25,076 bases of DNA, taken from NCBI GenBank assembly GCA_027596035.1, contig JADGJA010000298.1:1-25076 (forward strand), written 5' to 3'. Of the stretch, positions 11,560-21,331 are shown piece by piece (the first letter of the stretch is position 1; each line of letters begins with the position of its first letter). Both the position numbers and the translations under genes were made by a program. This stretch comes from Thoreauomyces humboldtii (Eukaryota > Chytridiomycota > Chytridiomycetes > Spizellomycetales > Powellomycetaceae). Under the pieces are notes generated by a model that had not been told where the DNA came from, did no database searches, and worked only from the letters and a program-made list of their open reading frames with translations.

Positions 11560-14500
11560 TTATGGGCCATCCAGGATCACCTCGTCGCCGTCTTCATGGA
11601 TGACGATTCCTCCAGCAGGGATGTCCTCGAGGTCGAACGGGTCCTCATCCGGAGATGGCGTGGCAGGTACTGAGCGTCTCGATGAGTTGGAAGAGCCTTG
11701 AGACTGAGCCGACGAGGTGGTGGTCCTAACGCGGGAAAGGGGGCCGAGGAACCCGGGAGATGGCTTGTTCACGGGTTCTCGAGGTGTGTCGAGGGGGATC
11801 TGGAACGCGTCTTCGAACGACAGCGATTCTTTAATTCGATAAGCGTGAGTGAGGAGCGACGCGCAAAGTCTGGGGTCTACAACGATGCACAAATGCACAA
11901 ACCTTTGAGTCCGCCCTCGCTACGATTCCTACGACCTGAGGCCGGTACGGGGATCGGTTGGTAGGACTTGAATTCCATAGTTGAGTCCATGGCGGTCAGA
12001 ATGTTCTCCTGCATCCGTTCGTAAGGATGGAGGGTCGGAAAATGGCTACTCGGCGTACTGATTTCCCTGATATTGGTGTCAGCGCGTACTCCATTACAAG
12101 AAATAGAAGCTTCGACTTACCCGTGAGGTTTGGGAGCTTCACGTTTTACGTGTATTTCGGTGGAGAGCGGTAGCTCACTGAGGTCGGGTGCTGGCACGAA
12201 GGGAGAAGGCCGCCCGCGTAGCGGTGCTCGGCGATCCAGGACCTCGAAGACGAATTGCGGGCCCATCCATACCGGCGGGCGGAGTGATGGCTGGTAGCTT
12301 CGAATCTCGATTTTGGCAGGCCAGTAAACGGTGACGGGAGGAATAGGTCGTGACGGTTTCGCTGGCGCATTCTTCGTTGACTTCGTTGACTTCGTCACCC
12401 TCGGTGTACTCTGCGTGGTGTAACTTCAGTCAGCTCCATGTGATCCGCCTATCCTCAAAGGAGCTCGGCAAACACAGACTTACCGCGACCGCTCCTCGCA
12501 CCTCCGCCCAGTCAGGCTCTCGTTTCACATTCCATTCCATGATGTCCGAAACTTTCACTGCTGGCTGGTGTCGTTTCGGGGAACCCAAGGTAAGCAACGT
12601 AGTCGACAGAAGACTGGACGGCGAAAACCGATGAGGATCCCAAGAACTCGAGCTACGGCCTCCACTAGCACTGTGAGGAGGTGGGAGATGCGCGGAGGGA
12701 GACGGTGGACGGTAGGGACCAGTTGAGTCTTCCGTGATTACGTCGATATGATGGATCATTAAGACTCCCTTGCCGTTCGACTGGAAAGTCAGAAGTCGTT
12801 GCCGATGAACCCGCGCAGCCGCCTCACTTGCTCCTTCAGGACCAAGCCGCGGACTGCCCCAACTGCTAGCGAGAGAAGAGGACGGGCTGTGGTTCCGGTC
12901 GGAACTGGGCCGGCGTCCGGATCCATGCGTGGTTTCCGGCTCGCAGCGCTGACCAGGTAGAAAGGCAGAAAGAAGTAAAGTATGTGGGCTGCTTGAGATG
13001 CCTGCAGGAAATCGCTCGGAGGGCTCCCCAACGAGACCCGATCCGCTGCCTGCGTTCATTCGCAGCAGCGAGTCTGGTAAGTGCCGCTTGACGCGCGTGA
13101 TCGGGTATATGCTGGGGATGCCGCTGCCAGAGTCGGTAGATGGAATAACAGCATTCCCGAAAGGAACGGCCCGAGCTTCAGTCAGGCCATTGATCACATT
13201 CAGCCTGCCTTCGGCCGTTCCCGCTAAAGCTGCCGAGTTCTCCCTCGCTACAACAGGATCGATCTTGTAGACGTGTGTAGTACCACGGGCGGTGGTGACG
13301 CCGACCCAGCGGGAGTCCCAGGAAAAAGTGATGTCTTCGACGGTCGCCATCGTGTAGCCGCGCTCGAGCTTGTACAGACAACGGACGGATGACCTCGTCT
13401 TTCCCGTGGAGCTGCGTCCAGGAATCTCCCACAGATAGAAGGTATTGGCCTGAATAGATGCTGTCAAGGCAATCGTTTGATTGGGACTAAAGCGGACAAC
13501 CGAAATGGGATTGTGGTGCGGCTTCCAGTGGGCGATTGCTTCAATCGCGGAGTAGTGGCTGGAACTGACTGGTGGCAGGCTTCGAATAACAATCTGTTCG
13601 GGGCATGTTCAGCTTCGAAATATCTTAAATTTATGGGAGCAGTCATGCCGTACCGTTCCCGAGTTTGCGGGAGGTTTATATTCCGCACGATGAGGTGCTC
13701 GCAGGGCACCATCTCGCAAACTTGCCTCCGCTCGCTCAGCAGTTTGATCTCCAGACTTGGTAGGATGTGTAAAGTAACTGCTGAGGGCCTGGTAGCCATA
13801 GTCACCAATAACTTTTGCTCCGACAACAAGATCCTTGGCCACTTTTCCCGCCATCTTGCGCGCAAGATTTTGGTCCTCATGCGGATCCGCATCGCTATCG
13901 GAATCACCACCAAGTGTGGTCGCAGAACGGCGGCGCGGGGCAGGGGCAGGGGTCGTGGTAGCGTACATGATGTATCGCATGCCGACATCGAATGCGGCCC
14001 GATCTTGCAATGGGTGCTCCATCAGATCGTCGTACCGCGCTATTCGCTCCAGTGAATGATTTGAGTAGATATGAAGGGCGTAGGAGGCAAGCGCCTATTG
14101 ACTGTCAATCAGTAAGAAGGACCGCCACACGCTCTAGCGGATAATGAGCTCACCACGACAATGACGCGAGAAGTGCTCCTGACTTCAAGTACTGCATCAC
14201 CCCCAAACTCCAAAGTGTGGACCACCTCGTGAGATCGCATAGAGAAGAACTTGATCTCTCGTGTTGGTGTCTCTACGTCGGGAACCGTGGACGCTTTGTC
14301 GGTGCTGTCAGAGTGTTTCGTCAGCGACAAAGTTGCGTCCCCCTGTTCCATAGGACTTACACGATCGCTAGCAGCGGCCGGTATTCCTTGAGGTGGTCTT
14401 CGAGTCTGTATTGACCAACAGGATTTGGCACCGGCTGAGAGATTGCGTTAGCAGCTTCAAGGAACTGCTTGCAAGAAAGCTGACGTAGAGTACCTCGATG

Positions 14501-14937
14501 GAGTGCGCCTGTCCGAGTGCTCTGCGGAGAGAGACGACCTCCTGGACATTGTCGGGGTCCGTGACATCCCAGACTTGGAATCCACGGAGGTACCCCAGGA
14601 ACAGACAAAGTCTCCTCCTGTGCCCAGAGGCTGCGCCGGGCCAGTCCACCCAGCAAAACTTTGCGGATAAGACTTCCTCAGGATCCAGATCTGCTGGAGC
14701 GAGCGGGTCCGACGTGGTGTCGCCGCCTTGAGGATGCCAATTCAGCTTGTCGGGAAGGTTCTGTGCCACATAGGACGATATTCCTCCCAGATAGGATCCA
14801 ATGTTTGCAATGGCGGACGGCGGTCTATTGGGGTTGGATGGTTTGTCGTGTGAGCCTTCCGAGAACAAAGTTCGCGGGAGCTGTTCGTACTTTAAAGTTT
14901 TTGGCTGGGCTCTGACTCCTGCGCCGTTACCCGCCAT
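11560..14937 (-). CDS. BCAS3: BCAS3-domain WD40 protein (phagophore-associated)
   Basis: Large multi-exon gene. In animals BCAS3 forms a complex with PHAF1 that associates with the phagophore through phosphoinositide binding by its WD40 propeller. The start at 14937 (MAGNGAGVRAQPKTLKYEQL) is the first in-frame ATG. Propeller pieces follow in order: LFLGYLRGFQVWDVTDPDNV (about 14550-14600), then EIKFFSMRSHEVVHTLEFGG and, after an intron, ALASYALHIYSNHSLERIAR (14050-14100). Next come KVAKDLVVGAKVIGDYGYQA, then HHNPISVVRFSPNQTIALTA (about 13480) and VEDITFSWDSRWVGVTTARG followed by TTHVYKI (13270-13350). This last part matches the BCAS3 signature [24 protein letters not shown]. A Ser/Pro-rich insert spans about 12650-13000. 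The C-terminal BCAS3 domain is recognisable in MEWNVKREPDWAEVRG and in the Tyr/Pro-rich segment at 12150-12330. The protein ends in an acidic tail (DEDPFDLEDIPAGG; stop at 11560). The intron after HSIE has a CTAAC branch site. Confidence 0.9.
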
Positions 14938-15496
14938 GGCTGGCACCTGGGTCCCCTCCGCAACAAAGGGGGTACGCTGGCGGGGTGCCTCCGCTTGTAT
15001 GAGGGTGTTCAAACTTGGAGGGGAGTGACTTGCGGGAGAGCGGGAGAATTGAACCTGGGCTACCGAGCCCAGATAGCTATTACACGTTCGTAGAAGTGTG
15101 AGGTTTCGGGGGTCAGCAGGAGCGTTGTGTCGGGTTCTGGTGTCGGAAAGGCAGCAAGCGGTCGAAGGGCTCTGGCAGTAACCGTAGAAGGAGGAGAAGA
15201 GAGTAGAAGGAAAAGCAAACGAGGCTCGAAGCTAGAATGCGTAGGAGGAGAACCAATAGACTGCCAAGCGCAAATATATAGTTTGGCTGAGGGGGGGTCT
15301 GGTGATGGTGGTGAGTGCAGTTGTTTGGGTCGTGCTTCTCCAGTACCGAGACGACGAGACGACGAGACGTGACGTTTTTCCGTGTGGCTCCCTCCCCCTC
15401 GTTTCGTCCGAACGGCTCGGACCCCTTTCACGTTCGTTCTCAGCCTGCACACACACCACCTCCCTTCGTCGGCGCACCAAGTCAATCCCTCGTAAA
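14938..15496. promoter_or_regulatory. Divergent promoter region, BCAS3 / kinesin-8
   Basis: 559 bp between two divergent start codons. It contains AAATATATAG at about 15272-15281, a plausible TATA element. A GACGACGAGAC-type short repeat (about 15348-15370) runs into GTGACGT at 15369-15375, which resembles a half CRE/ATF site. The kinesin-proximal part is CT-rich. A long minus-strand open frame across 15060-15584 lacks any family resemblance and is treated as chance. Confidence 0.5.
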
Positions 15497-18400
15497 ATGA
15501 CACGCGAAGCGTCGAGTATCGATTCAAGGTCTTCGGCCATAACGGTTGCTGTCCGCGTCCGGCCTTTCCACAGCGGAACAGCAACCGTCGTCTCGGACTC
15601 CGGATTAGGAAGCTCGGACCACGGCGTTCAGAAGATCATCACCGTCATCGATGAACAAGTCCTCGTGTTCGGTGAGTAAGCCCGCAATTGGATCGTTCTC
15701 GGTCACCGGAATCATGTCTGACATGGAGTCCCCCTCCCCCCGCCCCCATCTGCTTGCAGACCCGGCCGATCCAAACGTAAGGACGCGTCGTCGAACCTAT
15801 GCCCACGGCGCTCAGAGGGGCCGGGAAACCCGTTATGGCTTCGACCGCGTCTTCAGCGAGTCGGCAACGCAACAGGAGGTCTTCGAAGGCACCGCACGAC
15901 CCCTCATCGATGGAGTCCTCAACGGTTACAATGCAACCGTGTTCGCGTACGGTGCCACCGGATGTGGAAAGACGCATACCATCACGGGAACCCCGCAGGA
16001 TCCCGGCATCATCTTCCTGACCATGCGAGAGCTCTTTGCCCGCATCGACAAGGCATCCGATGAGAAGACCTTCGAGACGCATGTCTCGTACCTGGAAGTC
16101 TACAACGAGGCCATACGCGACCTTCTGAAGATGTCGACCACCGAATCCCTCGATCTCAGAGAGGACGACGTCAACTCTCGCGTCATCGTGGCCGGTCTCA
16201 GCGAGCATGCACCCAAAGACGTCGACCACGTCATGCGTATGCTCATCGACGGTAACAACAACAGGACGAAGGCCCCGACGGAAGCGAACGCCGTCAGCTC
16301 GCGGAGCCACGCTGTTCTGCAGATCCACATCCGGCAGAGAGATCGCGCCGCCGGGATGACCAACAACGTCAAGATGGCGACGCTGAGCATCATCGATCTG
16401 GCCGGCAGTGAGCGAGCCTCCGCTACCAAGAATCAGGGGAAACGTCTGATTGAAGGAGCGAACATCAATCGGTGAGGCATCTCGCCAAAGATTTAGCACA
16501 GAGGGACGCGGATGCTGATATTGTTCCCGTTCTTTCAGCTCTCTCCTGGCTTTAGGAAATTGCATCAATGCTCTTTGCAGCGATCGGCCAAACCACATAC
16601 CTTACAGAGATTCGAAACTGACGAGGCTCTTGAAATATTCTCTGGGCGGGAACTGCCGAACCGTCATGATTACGGCGGTCAGCGCATCCAGTGTTCACAA
16701 AGAAGAGACTCACAACACACTGAAATATGCGAACCGGGCCAAAAACATCAAGACAACAGTGGAGCAGAACACGATCGACGTGGCAGCCCACATGGCCCAC
16801 TTCCCAAAGGTGATCAACGATCTGAAGATGGAAGTGGAGCATCTTCGAGGTCAGCTCGGTCAAGCGCGGGTGGAGATGAATAGCCGCCCCGTCGCTCTCG
16901 ATGTTGGCGTCCGGGACGCCGCTTTCGAGATGCTTGTCCGTAAGGTGCAGTTGACGTTCGAAAAGATGCGGCAGAAGGAACTGGAAAAGATACAGGCCCT
17001 GGCGGAAGTCGACAAGAACGAGCGGAAGCTCGGGGTTCTACGCGCTGCCGTTTCCGCGTTGAATGCTGAAACAGTCGACGCCCTAGAAGTCCCAACTATG
17101 ATCCGCTCGCGCATCCAGGATCTCTATTCGTTGATCGAGGTCACTCACAATAATAACGTTGGGCTCCGCCACAACGCCAATCAAGCTCGGCTGGGTGTCT
17201 TGCGGCACGATGCTGATCTGCAGAAAGTAGAGCAAAGCTCGCCGGGTAGAAAGATGTCTGATGAGCAGAAGAACCGACTGCGTGTCGACATTCAGCTACT
17301 TCGATTGTCAGCCCAGAATGCGATGCTCGCCAAACAGGTCGAACTGTACCACCGAGATCTTGAGACGGAATCCCAAGCGCTACAGGATGTCGTCGGCAAG
17401 AGCGGCAATTGCATGCTAAAGCTTGCCGGCATAATCAGAATCGCCCGACAAGACGATCTTGTGGGAGAGGAGGTGATCACCTTGATTGACAGCGTCCTGC
17501 ACGCGCAGCTCGAAGACGACGCCTTCGTCACCGATCAGGGAAGTCACACATCTGAGGTCGTTGATCTTGAATGGGACACCAGTTCCGAAACTTCCGATGC
17601 GTCTTACATGCTCTCTGACGCAACCGACATGTCTGATTCGGAAACGGACGAGGCTGCTGTTCCGAAAGCCGGCTACTTGAAGTCTGCGTCGTATTTGGAG
17701 GAGGAAATCGAGGCGATGGCTCGGTCTTTTACTCCAACTCCAGCGAACCTGGAAAGCTCGGACGAAAGCGGTACCCCGGATACACCCATCAGACCAGTTG
17801 GACTCGTCGAGCCCGCGACCGCCGTCAAGATGCCCACGGCTCGCGCCGCGCCTGCCGCCGAGCCGGATACCCCTCCGTCCCACAAACGACGAGCAAGCCC
17901 TCAAGATGAAGGCACGGTCAAAAAGTCACGGCAAAGTTGGAAACACGATTCGTCAGAGTCGGAAACCAATGAAGTTTTCGGCACGCCTACCAGGAAAGGC
18001 AAACGTCAGGCGAAAGCCGTGTGCGATGCTGATGCCACACCGCTAGCCAAACCGCGTCAATCGACAGTGGCTCCGGCGTCTACGCTCGAGCTCGCTCGCT
18101 TGCCGCCGAGTGGTCCGGTCCGCACCAGCCCGGTTCGCCGGTCCCAGCGCCGTTTGCAAACCCTGATTCCGATCAGCAAGCCAAGCGGCCGACGACAGAG
18201 CATGCTCCCACTACCTGCTAACACCGGGATTGGGTCGACGAATCTCAACTTGGTATCTCCCCCAACCAATCTAGCGCCTCCCAGCATCATTCGGACGTCC
18301 GGACGCCGCACGCTCAGACCCTCGTCGTCATCAGCGGGACGTAACCCAGGCGGCGAAGTGAAGGCGAAACCGACATCGGTGCTCCCAGCCTCCCGCGTGC

Positions 18401-18636
18401 TTCGGACACGGCCCTCCGTCGCGACGCCTCCGGTGGTTCTCGTCCCGTCCGCCTCCAAACCTAGACTGACTGTGACACGTCGGCAACCGCCCGAATTCAC
18501 CGTCGCTACGACAGGGAGCGCGGTGCAGACCCGGTCTTTGACACGTCGCATACGTAGCGCAGCCGGTAGCAGCTCTAGCGCCGACGGGAGCGACGATTCT
18601 GGCGCTGGTACAGGCGCGAAACCGCTTTGGAAGTGA
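15497..18636 (+). CDS. KIP3: Kinesin-8 family motor (Kip3/KIF18-like)
   Basis: Plus-end-directed microtubule motor; kinesin-8 members shorten microtubules and act in spindle and nuclear positioning. Three exons (15497-15671, 15760-16471, 16539-18636) give 994 residues. The motor domain begins [10 protein letters not shown] near residue 15. The P-loop is [10 protein letters not shown], the kinesin-8 type instead of the GQTGSGKT of many kinesins. Switch I is [12 protein letters not shown] and switch II is [31 protein letters not shown] and [16 protein letters not shown] follow. The neck and first tail helix ([20 protein letters not shown]) match kinesin-8. A coiled-coil stretch runs to about residue 600. 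An acidic Ser/Thr-Pro region and a long basic, Pro/Ser-rich tail with SPVRRSQRR and HKRRASP motifs follow, suitable for Cdk sites and microtubule or nuclear targeting. The exon 1-2 junction restores VLVFDPADPN, typical of the family. Confidence 0.96.
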
Positions 18637-19093
18637 GGGACGTGGCAAAGGTGGACTGCCGACCAAACTTTGGACGTTAAAATTGAGATGATCAGATTTG
18701 GGGGTCGTCTGTCCAATATTATTCTTGAAGTAGACAGACGTCTATGATGTCCCGCTCCCAACATTCTGGGAAATAGTGCCGGTGCCCGTCACCTTGGCTC
18801 TCATGGCGGCCGCCCTGTTCACCGCCTGCTGAAGTGATGCGGAAAGAGGATCCAGAAGGCTAACCAGTACGACGACAACGAAATGAATAACGGCAACGTT
18901 CCCATGTCCAACGCTCACAAACCACGACGGGCGTGTGAAAATGGGTCGTTCCGACGGCGAGGGGAGCGGCCCACTTCTATGTAAATGATATTCCACACCT
19001 TTTATCCTGGTCGCTTCTTTTGGTCTTCATCGCCATTTGTCAAATATTTATATCCATATCGCCAACTCCACCCTTTTTCCGTCTTTTCCTTCA
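18637..19093. other. Intergenic region with weak minus-strand coding potential
   Basis: 457 bp downstream of kinesin-8. On the minus strand an open frame at 18742-18996 has a hydrophobic segment (VIHFVVVVLVSLL) but no in-frame ATG. A start at 19036 (MAMKTKRSDQDKR) joins it in frame only if a 22-bp GT-AG segment is spliced, which is very short. The plus strand has an AT-rich TATA-like stretch (AAATATTTATATCC, 19041-19054) and a pyrimidine-rich run before 19094. Confidence 0.35.
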
Positions 19094-19717
19094 ATGGGCT
19101 TCACCGTCAGTCCTCTCAAAAATGCCCTTCCAGGCACAGAGCATGCGGAGAGCACGCGTACTCGGGATTATCCAGATTCAAGCGCAGAGCCCGCATGTCC
19201 TTGTCCTATCTCTTACAATATCCCGCGAACGTCCGGCAGTAGTTCATCGAAGTCCTTCCTTATCCAGGGTAACCCGTCGATTTTCGATAGCTCTACTTTC
19301 CGACCTAACCTAGAACTTCGCTGCGCGCGGGTTCGCCTGGCTTGCATCTGTACAATTGGGGACATCGCCTCCAAGACAGGCACGGATTACATCAGGATTA
19401 CATTCTCAACATTAAGTATGGCTTGGTTTCGCGCTTGACAGCTCGTTTTCGAGAGGTGAAATTCAAGATCGACCTTTGGGCCTTTGTGAAGAGGGGACAC
19501 TCGTTGCAATCGCAGAAAATTTGATCCCGGGTAAGAGTGTAGGAGAGAGTAACCTTCTCAAGTCGGCTACTACTGGAATACTGATGATTGAAAGTAATAT
19601 TTTCCTGAACTACTGAAAAAACCACTGCGACGAGACCCAGATGGTTACGCCGAAAGAAGTACGCCTGAGCTGGGTATATACGTCGCTCCATCGGGCGTTT
19701 CAAGTTCATTCCACTGA
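19094..19717 (+). CDS. Possible small hypothetical gene
   Basis: Tentative model with three exons (19094-19268, 19417-19530, 19641-19717) and 121 residues, not recognised. Exon 1 starts MGFTVSPLKNALPGTEHAES and is Ser/Pro/Cys-rich. Exon 2 encodes VWLGFALDSSFSRGEIQDRP then LGLCEEGTLVAIAENLIP, which has a natural-looking composition. Exon 3 ends SGVSSSFH. Donors are GTAACC and GTAAGA, and the phases (1, 1) are compatible. A TATA-like element and a CT-rich tract precede the ATG. The first intron acceptor (TTAAG) is weak. Exon 1 could instead read through to a stop at 19438, giving 114 residues. The last exon overlaps the final exon of the convergent minus-strand gene by about 70 bp, so one of the two ends may be wrong. 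Confidence 0.3.
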
Positions 19718-20805
19718 CAAAAAGGACATATGTTTTAGTAAGCAAAGCTCAAGGGCCCGGACCAAAAGCTGCAATCCGGGGAGCGCTTACCGTCATCAAG
19801 AACCTCTCTGTTCTGGTCAAAAATGGCTGCCTCATAATCATCAATGGGACCCCATAAACCAGGTGGAAGGCATTCCTCCACGCTTGCTGGTTCCTGGATT
19901 CCCTGAGGATGAAGGTGGCGGCGTACTGGGCGTCCGGTTTGCCGTGAACTGCAGCGTCGAGAGAGTTCGTGAATGCGGTGACTCTGGTCGCCATGTCAAG
20001 TTCGCGTTGTCCGCAACTGTAACGGTTAAGGGCCTGCATGGCCTGGGAGTTTGCGGAAAACCGCTGGGCCAGTTCGCTGAACCCTCTCAGCTCGGTTGGC
20101 CTGTCCTGGTCATTGACCGCGACCCCGAAGTTGGGAGCCATCTCCCGCACCTTTGCACGGATTTGCCCGTAGAGTTGCCGGAGTACAAGAGACTGCGTTG
20201 CGCTTTTCAGCGATTCGAGTTCTTTGAATCTATCAATCGGAAGTGGTCTTTTGTAAGCAGAGACAGGAAGAGACAGGTTAAGCGCGGCTCCCAGTACCGT
20301 TCGTCCATGACTGTTCTGTATTTCTCGAGTTCTTTGAATCTGCCAATCGGGGAAGTAGTGTTCTGTGAGCAGAGATAAAAAGAGGAAGGCTGCTGCAGCT
20401 CCCAGTACCGTTCGTCCATGACTGTTCTGTATTTCTCGAGTTCTTTGAATCTGCCAATCGGCGAAGTAGTGTTCTGTGAGCAGAGATAAAAAGAGGAAGG
20501 TTGCTGCAGCTCCCAGAACCGTTCGTCCATCATCTCTCTCCACTTCTTGTTGTCGTCTGCGACTTGGGCCATGGCCTCTCGTCGAAAATCCTTCGAAAGG
20601 AGCTTCACCACCTTGGCTGCCGAGGACGATGAACCTGCCAAGGAAGGGTCAGATAACCCATGACTTGATCTTGAGAGTACCTCCAAACAATATTACCTTG
20701 CTCAGCAGCGGCTGCAAGCTCCTCGCGGGCAATTTTCAACACGGTCTCCTGAGCAGAGAACGGATCAAACGGCATGGTGATAACATTCGTGTTTGGACCC
20801 GCCAT
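19645..20805 (-). CDS. Hypothetical protein with 37-residue internal tandem repeat
   Basis: Family not recognised. Model of four exons (20697-20805, 20298-20634, 19791-20247, 19645-19713), 323 residues. It starts MAGPNTNVITMPFDPF, then a helical stretch (ETVLKIAREELAAAAEQ). Exon 2 has KVVKLLSKDFRREAMAQVAD then KKWREMMDERFWELQQ, and enters a repeat with the unit SPIGRFKELEKYRTVMDERY. The third intron (20248-20297, 50 bp) joins MDER to PLPIDRFKELES. The rest is helical and charged, without motifs I know (RQLYGQIRAKVREMAPNFGV, FSELAQRFSANSQAMQALNR, AATFILRESRNQQAWRNAFH). The last intron (19714-19790) has a strong GTAAGC donor, TACTAAA branch site and TTTTTGTCAG acceptor. The start is uncertain: an ATG at 21035 opens a convincing peptide (AVRILIKDSITATIHLPIGP) in a different frame. 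Confidence 0.6.
20215..20531. repeat. Tandem repeat, about 111-bp unit, three copies
   Basis: Nearly identical units start at 20215, 20325 and 20436 (spacing 110 and 111 bp). The third is complete to about 20531, where the sequence diverges. The two right-hand copies differ at only a few bases; the left copy is more diverged and carries small indels. The repeat lies inside the coding region of the minus-strand gene. Each unit contains, on that strand, a GT-start, pyrimidine-tract, AG-end segment resembling a 46-50 bp intron. Confidence 0.92.
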
Positions 20806-21331
20806 TCGCGAGTTCCAGGTTTGGTTGAGATCCTTCTCGTCCCAGTCGTACGTGCTGGAATCCAGCGGATCTGCATCGGGGAGATTCAGCTCTGTGCGAA
20901 GAGCTCGATGAGTACGCGGAATCTCTCCGTTGACAGGACATGGCGAAGGGTGTCGTTCGGCCCAATCGGAAGGTGAATCGTGGCCGTGATGCTATCCTTG
21001 ATGAGAATCCGCACTGCTTGCAGTGGTGGAGCCATTCCCGTTATTGTGATGTTGTGGTTTTGGTGGTAGAATGATAGGGAACGTTGAAAGGCAATGTCGG
21101 GAATGTCATGTTACGAGTGCAAAACGGGAGACGAGGGGGACGGGGGGCCGCTGTCGTTTGGATTTCATTCTTTTGTGTTTTGACAGCATCGCTTTTGACA
21201 CCGTCCCAATTTCGGTCTTCGGTTTCCCCGGTCCCACACGACACAGCACTGTTTCCGGGTCATACTGTACAGTATCGCTTCCTGCCCGGCTCGCTACCTT
21301 CCCTCGTCCCGCTGCGAAAGCATCAGCGCCC
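20806..21331. other. Upstream region of two divergent hypothetical genes, with a possible lost or frameshifted 5' exon
   Basis: The minus strand from 21035 to about 20885 encodes MAPPLQAVRILIKDSITATI and on to a stop (49 residues). A different frame covering about 20985-20806 runs open into the annotated start at 20805. No normal intron joins the two. The remaining 21036-21331 should hold the promoter for the plus-strand gene at 21332; no clear TATA box was seen. Confidence 0.45.

Noticed and set aside
13477..14055. 192-codon open frame on the plus strand
   Set aside because: Antisense of BCAS3 exons; no family resemblance, while the minus strand carries recognisable WD40 sequence.
15040..15075. 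GGTTCAATTC-like sequence on the minus strand, resembling a tRNA T loop
   Set aside because: The flanking bases do not form a five-pair T stem and no acceptor stem or anticodon arm can be drawn.
15060..15584. 174-codon open frame on the minus strand between BCAS3 and kinesin-8
   Set aside because: It covers the divergent promoter and the first kinesin exon, has no recognisable motif, and consists of low-complexity Arg/Ser/Pro sequence. A chance frame in GC-rich DNA.
15645..16598. 317-codon open frame on the minus strand
   Set aside because: It is the antisense of the kinesin motor domain, whose P-loop and switch motifs are unmistakable on the plus strand.
19398..19745. 115-codon minus-strand open frame downstream of the repeat gene
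   Set aside because: It begins inside the well-supported last intron of the repeat gene and has no motif. The spliced exon 19645-19713 in another frame ends the gene better.
20215..20546. Repeat array as a CRISPR or satellite
   Set aside because: Units are contiguous without unique spacers, number only three, keep a coding frame, and lie in a fungal gene.
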